DNA from: a virus
Reading direction: 5' to 3' (one strand)
DNA length: 30,238 nucleotides
Virus record (IMG/VR): IMGVR_UViG_3300008459_000249
Location: 1-30,238 of that record
Part shown: positions 1 to 6,164 of the stretch, piece after piece
Position numbering within the stretch: the stretch's first letter is position 1
Layout of the letters: the number at the start of each line of letters is the position of its first letter
Notes under the pieces: model-generated
Told to the model about the DNA's origin: nothing
Database searches by the model: none
The model's input: the letters and a program-made list of their open reading frames with translations, nothing else
Translations under genes and position numbers: made by a program

Positions 1-30
1 GTCAAAGGCTTTTTGGACGATTGGATCCAT
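1..30 (-). CDS. Start of a further gene, only ten codons in window
   Basis: On the minus strand an ATG at 28-30 opens a reading frame (MDPIVQKAFD) that runs off the left edge. A good Shine-Dalgarno AGGAG lies at 36-40, five bases before the ATG, and a consensus promoter lies just upstream of that. The combination of promoter, ribosome binding site and open frame makes a real gene likely, but ten residues are too few to assign a function. It has its own sigma70-type promoter, unlike the structural genes to its right, so it may belong to a different expression class from the late tail genes. That last point is inference. Confidence 0.6.
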   Translation of the reverse strand, partial: MDPIVQKAFD

Positions 31-53
31 GACAACTCCTAGATTTAATAGTT

Positions 54-82
54 ATTATACTATTTTATCTAAAAATTGTCAA
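54..82 (-). promoter_or_regulatory. Perfect-consensus sigma70-type promoter
   Basis: On the minus strand TTGACA (77-82) is followed by exactly 17 bases (60-76) and TATAAT (54-59). Both hexamers match the sigma70 consensus without mismatch and the spacer is optimal. The expected start of transcription is near 46-48, giving a leader of about 17 bases that contains the AGGAG at 36-40 and leads to the ATG at 28-30. The site lies in the gap between the stop of the 328-residue gene (103-105) and the next gene. T4-like phages use such host-type promoters for early genes. Confidence 0.85.
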
Positions 83-102
83 GTATATTGTAGAAACTGG
101 TA

Positions 103-1089
103 TTAAAGTGCTGTAGCAGAGCCAGTTGGTGCAGGAACATCTACGTTAGCACCCGACGGTCTTGTACATAGGCAAGAACTAGTTATAGTTCCAGTAACTG
201 GCTCGTCAACTGGTGGTCCTAATCCTGTTTGATCGCCAGCATCATTATCGGTGAAAGTTATAGTAAATGCCAACGTGTTAGCAGTAGGTCTGCTTACACC
301 AACCAAATATCGATTTTCAGCATATTGTGTTACGCTAGAAGATTGAGTAAGGATATTACTGGCTGCGGCGCCAATGGTCAATGTTTGAAAACCTACAGCA
401 GATCCTACGCTACCGCCAGCATTAACTCCCCCGGTGATGTTTGTGCTAGATGCTCTAAAGTTAAGAGTACCAAAGCCGCTTAACATATTAGTCCAATCTG
501 TGTCTTTGGTAGTTGCGGCAGCACCTGTTCTAGAAGCAGTAATCTGAATTGATCCGCCAGCGTTAAAGAAACAACGAATATGATCTGCTGCTGGTACTGT
601 AAGACTTCCTGAAGTGTAACCTGCAAATGTCAGGGTGACGGTATGTGTAATGCTAGCCCCTAAAGCTGATGTACCCCAATTTGTACCCCTAGTTGTTGAT
701 GTTAAAGATACACCCGAAGTAGTTTGTGCTGCTGCAACCACTGCTCGGTTAGCATTTACACCATTATCTGCAAAGTCTTGGTATTGGAGTCGAATAGCTT
801 CTTGTACCACAGTTGACGGTGTAACATCAAATAAGGTCTGCCATGGGCTTCCAATGGTAGTACTAGCAGTAGAAACTCCAGTGTTAGTTTGATGTACCCT
901 TGCTTTAGTAAGATCGTCCCTTAACTGGTCCCATTGAGTAGAAGTCATTGTAGTACTTTGACTCACTGGGCTACTTGCAATTGGTTGACCATAACCTGTC
1001 GTACCAGTGCCAATCCCCATTACTGATGAGATCACAGCCTGGATATTATTATAATCTTGAGCCGTTGCTCTTGTTCCTGATCCTGCCAT
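103..1089 (-). CDS. Probable virion structural protein, 328 aa, function unknown
   Basis: This 328-residue protein is dominated by Ser, Thr, Gly and Ala and by short alternating strand-like stretches, the composition of fibre or capsid-decorating proteins. It has no signal peptide, membrane segment or recognisable catalytic motif. The N-terminus (about residues 1-60) is hydrophilic, with an YNNIQ stretch and a GIGTGTTGYG glycine-rich turn. Cysteines are few: one in a CFF stretch in the middle and a close pair (SCLC) near the C-terminus. The ATG at 1087-1089 is supported by AAGGA, which overlaps the TAA stop of the upstream fibre gene, so translation is probably coupled. It is last in the tail-fibre cluster. 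A fibre-associated or decoration role is inferred from position and composition only; I do not recognise a family. Confidence 0.8.
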   Translation of the reverse strand: MAGSGTRATAQDYNNIQAVISSVMGIGTGTTGYGQPIASSPVSQSTTMTSTQWDQLRDDLTKARVHQTNTGVSTASTTIGSPWQTLFDVTPSTVVQEAIRLQYQDFADNGVNANRAVVAAAQTTSGVSLTSTTRGTNWGTSALGASITHTVTLTFAGYTSGSLTVPAADHIRCFFNAGGSIQITASRTGAAATTKDTDWTNMLSGFGTLNFRASSTNITGGVNAGGSVGSAVGFQTLTIGAAASNILTQSSSVTQYAENRYLVGVSRPTANTLAFTITFTDNDAGDQTGLGPPVDEPVTGTITSSCLCTRPSGANVDVPAPTGSATAL

Positions 1090-1099
1090 TTTATGTTCC

Positions 1100-2884
1100 T
1101 TACAATATTATTGCTTCAACTAGTTTTACATCTTCAGAGTCGTTGGTTTCTAAAGCTATAGCAAACGTATCTGGAAAATTGCCGGCTAATATAGCTGTGT
1201 TTCTTAAAACATTTCTAGCTGCACCTGCATATCCATTTCCTGCTGCTACTAATTTGTCGCCTTTCTTTACAGATCCAATAACTTTTACAGGAACACGACC
1301 TTTAAGAGCTACATAAGTACCACCTTCTAGACCAGCATTCATCATATATGCAGGATTTGCACTCACTGCACCAAATGCTCTGTCACCAAATCTACAGGCT
1401 GTAACTTCAGCGTCGCCGCCGACAGTCATTACTGTTCCTACTTCATATTCATCATCAGCTAGATATTTTTCTGCCAAGTCAGCAAACAATGCACTGGTAG
1501 CAGTACCTTGGAATAGTACAGCATTAAGGTTTCCAGCACTGTCTCTGCAAGGAACCGTAAACGGTGTTCCACTGCTGGCTGTGTCTATTGCAGTTGATCT
1601 GTAATTTGCACCAACCAATAATGTGTTAGCTTGAGTAGCTGTTACTGCTGTAGTAGCTGAAGTTGCATTGCCTAAAAATCCAGCAGCACAAAGTCTGCCT
1701 GAAGAATCTCTTACTGCAACTGTGTTAACTGTTCCAACTCCTGCAGAATCAACAGCAGCGGATCTATAGTTTGCTCCAACTTTTAATTCATCTGCTCTTG
1801 TAGTTGTTCCAACAAACTCATTAGCATAAACTTTGTTAAAAACTGCGCCAGGAGCTCCGAGATTAGTATTTCCTGCAACGTCTGGAACTAATGCTGGAGC
1901 AGTTAGTCCAGTATAAGGTGCTGCTGATGCTTGTGAAGCTGTTATGAATCTAAATTTAGTAAGGTTACTAGGCTGTGTATTATCAGCTAATCTTACGTCA
2001 ATACCTTGATTTAAAGTTTTTCTTTCAATAATTACATCATTACTTGAAACTTTAACTTCTAAATCATCATCGTTACCTAGAGTATAACCTACGTCACCAA
2101 ACTTAACATTAATATTTGGTGGACCAATAAAAGAAGTTGTACCTGTGCCTTTTTCAATAAAGTCGTCGGCGGTTCTTGTTTGACCGGCGCTGTTAACTAA
2201 TCTTCTAGAAGCACTAGCAGTACCCCAAAATGCAATGGAAGGTACTGGGCCACCCGGACTTACGTCTTCAGGCTGTAAGTTAGCCAGTGTAATACCTTTC
2301 TTAATTGCAGTGAAAGCGCCTGCGTTTCCTACGTTTAAAATATCTTGGCTAGCTGTGTTGAGTGTATACTCGCTGGACATAGAAATAGTATACGCTACTT
2401 TGCCGTCTACAAAGGCAGCAATTACAGCATATGGATTATTAGATGTGTCATATACTTTAATTGATTTTAATTGTGTTGTGCCAACGCCTGATAATCCCTG
2501 TGGACCTACTAGTACAAAACTAGTCCCATTGTACACAAACAGCTGATTATTAGCAGTATCAAACCAAAAATCACCAGAACTTAACCCTGTTGGTTCGCTG
2601 CTACTGGATTCTGAGCCGCCACTAGTTTTCCATTTAGTAGTGCTCTGATCATAAAATTTAATCTTTTTAGCAGAGCTGTCGTACCACATTTGTCCGTTTA
2701 TAGGACGCGGAGGAGCACTAGGACCGGCAAAATTTTCTAGCATGTGTACTAGATTTTCATTTTGCGCTTCTCCGTAGCCAGCGTAATTTTTTCCTATAAG
2801 CTTAATATCTAACGTACTATCGATAGTTCCGTCTTCAACAACAGCTACAGTAGTTCCGTTATACTTATCTATGGTATATGCCAT
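1100..2884 (-). CDS. Tail fibre with shared N-terminal docking module, 594 aa
   Basis: Third of three paralogous fibres. Residues 1 to about 230 match the other two: a MAYTI start, IGKNYAGYGEAQNENL, LENFA, PI-GQ-WYD, then a second WFD-NQLFVYNG unit ending in LVGP. The middle (about 230-370) holds shaft-like sequence including NLGAPGAVFNKVYANEF. Residues of about 370-480 contain two copies of a 55-residue unit. The C-terminal part (about 414-594) is paralogous to the whole of the separate 179-residue protein at 9484-10023 and contains the ADLAEKY block. That block loosely recalls the DYAE block of Peptidase_G2-type self-processing tail proteins, but I see no convincing catalytic set. The start at 2882-2884 has AGAGGT at 2891-2896 and a late promoter motif 23 bases upstream, so this gene and the next can be transcribed on their own. 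The role in host binding is inferred from architecture. Confidence 0.88.
   Translation of the reverse strand: MAYTIDKYNGTTVAVVEDGTIDSTLDIKLIGKNYAGYGEAQNENLVHMLENFAGPSAPPRPINGQMWYDSSAKKIKFYDQSTTKWKTSGGSESSSSEPTGLSSGDFWFDTANNQLFVYNGTSFVLVGPQGLSGVGTTQLKSIKVYDTSNNPYAVIAAFVDGKVAYTISMSSEYTLNTASQDILNVGNAGAFTAIKKGITLANLQPEDVSPGGPVPSIAFWGTASASRRLVNSAGQTRTADDFIEKGTGTTSFIGPPNINVKFGDVGYTLGNDDDLEVKVSSNDVIIERKTLNQGIDVRLADNTQPSNLTKFRFITASQASAAPYTGLTAPALVPDVAGNTNLGAPGAVFNKVYANEFVGTTTRADELKVGANYRSAAVDSAGVGTVNTVAVRDSSGRLCAAGFLGNATSATTAVTATQANTLLVGANYRSTAIDTASSGTPFTVPCRDSAGNLNAVLFQGTATSALFADLAEKYLADDEYEVGTVMTVGGDAEVTACRFGDRAFGAVSANPAYMMNAGLEGGTYVALKGRVPVKVIGSVKKGDKLVAAGNGYAGAARNVLRNTAILAGNFPDTFAIALETNDSEDVKLVEAIIL
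1471..1800 (-). repeat. Two tandem 55-residue units in the 594-aa fibre
   Basis: The segments around 1761-1780 and 1596-1615 encode the same VGANYRS stretch 165 bases apart. The flanking residues also match: ADELKVGANYRS-AVDSA against ANTLLVGANYRS-AIDTA, then V-RDSSGRL against CRDSAGNL, and LGNATSA against FQGTATSA. The unit therefore repeats with a period of 55 residues. A third copy forms the N-terminus of the 179-residue protein (KVGQLYREA, CRDADGNLNAG, FQGVATS). The boundaries given are approximate. Confidence 0.85.
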
Positions 2885-2906
2885 CTTTTAACCTCTTAAT
2901 CTTATA

Positions 2907-2914
2907 TATTTATA
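2907..2914 (-). promoter_or_regulatory. T4-type late promoter motif TATAAATA
   Basis: The minus strand carries TATAAATA, an exact match to the late promoter element recognised in T4 by the phage sigma factor gp55 with its clamp-linked co-activator. It lies in the 40-base gap between the stop of the 1079-residue fibre and the ATG of the 594-residue fibre (2882-2884). A transcription start about 6-7 bases downstream would give a leader that just includes the AGAGGT at 2891-2896. Position, exact match and spacing all agree. Confidence 0.75.
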
Positions 2915-2924
2915 TCTTACTGCA

Positions 2925-5900
2925 TTAGTGCAGATCTACCCACGAGCCCGGAGCAACATAGGCTTGAACTCTATTAGCATCGCTATTGTAAATTAATTCC
3001 CCATAATTTAAGAAATTAAACACTCTAGCCGCTAATTGTGCATTTGTATAAGTTGGTAATCTAAAACTAGAACCGCTAATATTACTTGTGCTAGTGTTAG
3101 AAATAACAATATCACCGAATAAATTAGTAGTAGGTCGTAGCCCAAATGCAGCACCAGGTGTAACCTGCATCACGTACTGTTCTTGTACGCTGGTATTATC
3201 AAATGCACTTATTCGAAGACCGGATCCTCCAGAACGAATAGTAATAGCATTGGTGCCAGAAATAAGATTAAGTGTGCTAGTTCCTGTTACATTCAATGCT
3301 GGATTTGTAATATTTCCTGTTACGTTACCTGATACGTTACCTGATAAATTACCGTTAATACCGCCCGATACTGTTAGACTCGTTAGCGTTCCTAAACTAG
3401 TAATATTTGGCTGTGCTGGTGTCAGTACATTTCCTGTAAGGTTTCCAGATACACTACCTGTTAGTGATCCAGTTACTGCGCCACTTAAATTACCCACAAA
3501 CTGTGCCACAGGACCAACAGTACTAATTACTGTTCCGCCCGTGTTTGTTGACAGCATGTTACCTCTTAAATTACCTACAACGTCTACTAAAATTGTGTTA
3601 GGCAATGGAAGAGTTTCTAAATATTTCCAACCAATTGATCCGCCAGTATAAATGAATCCAAGTGCGGTATCTTTTTCATTTAAGATAACATCGTCGTCTG
3701 CACCTAACAACATATCTAATACTAGTTTGAATGACAGGTCGTTACCATCATACATAGTAAATGCCAGTCCAGGTGCAAAACTGTATGTGCCGCTTACATC
3801 AAATCTAAATGCGCTGCCTGTGTCAACAAAGTTAGTTGGTGTAAGTACCGTTGATTCGCCGGTAAATGTAACACCGACAGGAGTTGGATGATCGGTTAAA
3901 AAGTTAGGATATGTAACTTTATCAACTGTAACTCGTGTTACGCCCGGAGAAGGGTTAGTTGCAGACACTAATACATAGTCTTTAAACCCACCACTTACGC
4001 CGCTTACAGGATCAATTAGTGCTCCGTCAATGGTTATTGTGTCGTTAGTTCTATAAGCATAACCGTGATTATTAGGATCAATATTAATATTAACTTCAGA
4101 GTAAATTCCAACTACACTAATGTCTAGATCAATAGTAAGGCCAGCGCCTGAAATAGAATCAGTTGTTGTAGCTAAATTTAATTTTGAAAATGGAACTGTA
4201 ACGTTCGGTGATACGCCTCTGATGGTCCCAGGGTCATAATCTCTATATCGAATTAATCGTAAATTGTCTGTGTCAAATGCTGAATCAGCATCAACAATTC
4301 TTACAGTACTACCAATTGCTCGTAAAGAATCTCTTGGTAGAACAAAATCTCTACCTCCTGTACTTCTTGTTCTAGCTAAAATTCTATCAGAAACAACTAG
4401 TTCATAATCGGCTGATTGAGAAATCCAAGGGCGATTAAAATCGTCAACATACTTTTTAGTAACTAATGTATCGTCCGTATCGCCGCCAATAGTAATAACG
4501 CCAGAGCCTACAACTTTAGAACCTAGTAAGTCAACTTGTCCTGTGCTAGGAAGAAGCTGTAAGTCGCCTCGAGAATAAATCTTGTCATCTGTAATTGTAA
4601 GGTTAGCAGTATGTATAGTTTTAATACCAATAGTTCTTACATTGTTAATGTTGCCTTCTGCTGGCACTGTTCCGCCAGTGGCAGTTACTGCTAATGTTGA
4701 ACTAGTCTTTGCAGTAACTATATGATAGTTGTTTGTACCAAGATTACCTCCACCACTATCAGCTGTGATATACGATCCAACAACAAACTGAGTAGTAGAA
4801 CTTAATCCTGTAATATTATAGGTATAAATTTGAGAACCTGTGTCAACTAAATCGCTGACAAATCCGTTGCTCACCGGAGCTGAGGTAATACCAGTAATAC
4901 CAAAACCTGCCGCTTTTGTAATGCTATTAGCAATTACGTTTGCTGAAAGAACTGTTACATCATTAATTCTGTATTCTTTAGTATCTGCAACATTAAAATG
5001 TTCTGAGCTATGCCAAGATCTTTCAGTATAGTTATAAACTAATTCATGATTGATAGGACCGTCTATTAAATTTCCACCTTTTAGAACAATGCCACCAAGG
5101 TCGACTAAAGCACTATCAGTATTTCCATCAGCTAAAATTATATTTTTATCTTTTACAATTAAATCATTAGTGGTAATAGATGTTGTTGAACCTGTTACTG
5201 TAAGATTGCCGTCAATCCTAGCATCACCACCAACATGCAATGTAGCGGTAGGAACTGTTTTAAACACGCCTAGGTACTGAGAACTTGCATCAATAGAAAT
5301 AGCATCATATTGTGTGCCTGCATTAAGTGTAGTAATCTTAATGTCTTGGCCATTTCTGTTACTTTGTAATCTAAAAGTAGCAGCATCAACTAAAATAGTA
5401 TTTTCTTGGTTAACACCTAACTTCAAAGGATTAATATTTTGAATTGACAGTGTACCAAACAGGGTATTATTTTGTGTAGCTAATAACACATCTGCAGGAG
5501 AAATTAGTGTGCCGGTTGCAGAAACTAGAGCATCGGCACTAGTAGCTCGTGTATTAAATTTAAATACGTTTAATGGATCATTAAACACGCCCTGTGTAAA
5601 TCCAGGTTTAATTACACCAGCAAAGTCTCCAATTTGTCCAACTAATGTAAACTGTTCGTGCTTACTAAAGATACCCATGACTTTACCAGCAGACCAAAGT
5701 GCTGTAACAGTACGTTGATTACCCTGACTGTCGGAGACTGTTACTACATCAAATCCGCTCTTACCTTGACTGTCTTTCCATATTTTACCAGCAGGATACT
5801 GTCCCACGCCTGTATAAAAATATAATTGATTCTCAACGTTATCAATCCAAAAGTCTCCTTGACCTGGAGTAATTGGGGCGGTGTTACTTACTATTGGACC

Positions 5901-6164
5901 TGCGCCAATTCTAAATACTGTACCGTCGTAGACCTTTAATCTGTTATCGCTAGTGTCGTACCATACTTGACCTACAATTGGATTATTTGGTTCGGTTGTT
6001 GAAGCAAAATTTTCTAGTAATTTTACAAAATTTTCATTGATGTATTCGCCGTAGCCAACTACGTTTTTGCCAATCAATGTTAAATCTGTAGCACTGGTGT
6101 CTAGGCCATTATCAACAATATCTGCTAATAAGCTTCCATCAGTTTTATTAATCTTATAAGCCAT
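2925..6164 (-). CDS. Long tail fibre with shared N-terminal docking module, 1079 aa
   Basis: Middle member of the three-fibre set. Residues 1 to about 230 carry the shared module (MAYKI, IGKNVVGYGEYINENFVKLLENFA, NPIVGQVWYD, then FWIDNVENQLYFYTG). Residues of about 318-350 hold the shaft block NLTVTGSTTS-NDLIVKDKNIILADGN, of a type common in marine T4-like fibres. The remainder is strand-rich, with two clusters of GN-(L/V)-(S/T) short repeats near residues 890-950 that suggest a trimeric beta-structured shaft. The C-terminus (about 1045-1079) ends in NYGELIYNSDANRVQAY and WVDLH, a compact terminal domain without a chaperone or lectin motif I can name. The ATG (6162-6164) overlaps the TAA of the preceding gene as TAATG, with TAGGAT upstream. 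A distal host-binding role is inferred. Confidence 0.9.
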   Translation of the reverse strand: MAYKINKTDGSLLADIVDNGLDTSATDLTLIGKNVVGYGEYINENFVKLLENFASTTEPNNPIVGQVWYDTSDNRLKVYDGTVFRIGAGPIVSNTAPITPGQGDFWIDNVENQLYFYTGVGQYPAGKIWKDSQGKSGFDVVTVSDSQGNQRTVTALWSAGKVMGIFSKHEQFTLVGQIGDFAGVIKPGFTQGVFNDPLNVFKFNTRATSADALVSATGTLISPADVLLATQNNTLFGTLSIQNINPLKLGVNQENTILVDAATFRLQSNRNGQDIKITTLNAGTQYDAISIDASSQYLGVFKTVPTATLHVGGDARIDGNLTVTGSTTSITTNDLIVKDKNIILADGNTDSALVDLGGIVLKGGNLIDGPINHELVYNYTERSWHSSEHFNVADTKEYRINDVTVLSANVIANSITKAAGFGITGITSAPVSNGFVSDLVDTGSQIYTYNITGLSSTTQFVVGSYITADSGGGNLGTNNYHIVTAKTSSTLAVTATGGTVPAEGNINNVRTIGIKTIHTANLTITDDKIYSRGDLQLLPSTGQVDLLGSKVVGSGVITIGGDTDDTLVTKKYVDDFNRPWISQSADYELVVSDRILARTRSTGGRDFVLPRDSLRAIGSTVRIVDADSAFDTDNLRLIRYRDYDPGTIRGVSPNVTVPFSKLNLATTTDSISGAGLTIDLDISVVGIYSEVNINIDPNNHGYAYRTNDTITIDGALIDPVSGVSGGFKDYVLVSATNPSPGVTRVTVDKVTYPNFLTDHPTPVGVTFTGESTVLTPTNFVDTGSAFRFDVSGTYSFAPGLAFTMYDGNDLSFKLVLDMLLGADDDVILNEKDTALGFIYTGGSIGWKYLETLPLPNTILVDVVGNLRGNMLSTNTGGTVISTVGPVAQFVGNLSGAVTGSLTGSVSGNLTGNVLTPAQPNITSLGTLTSLTVSGGINGNLSGNVSGNVTGNITNPALNVTGTSTLNLISGTNAITIRSGGSGLRISAFDNTSVQEQYVMQVTPGAAFGLRPTTNLFGDIVISNTSTSNISGSSFRLPTYTNAQLAARVFNFLNYGELIYNSDANRVQAYVAPGSWVDLH
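3311..3497 (-). repeat. Two clusters of degenerate 12-base repeats in fibre gene
   Basis: Within the 1079-residue fibre, 3311-3356 and 3424-3497 each contain imperfect 12-base units (plus-strand form near ttacctgatacg). They encode GN-V-SGN-V-TGN and GSLTGSVSGNLTGNV type runs. The two clusters are separated by about 70 bases of non-repetitive sequence encoding TPAQPNITSLGTL. Such repeats are coding and form part of the shaft, and their near identity makes them likely sites for slippage or recombination between fibre genes. A related run lies in the 897-residue fibre near 7525-7580. Confidence 0.75.

Noticed and set aside
3311-3497. CRISPR-like array or origin iterons
   Set aside because: Units are 12 bases, imperfect, contiguous without spacers, in frame, and encode a fibre shaft.
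3088-3651. 187-residue open frame on the plus strand
   Set aside because: It lies wholly opposite the 1079-residue fibre gene, follows its short repeats in mirror form (runs of P, L, D, V), and has no neighbouring plus-strand genes. It is a shadow of biased codon use.
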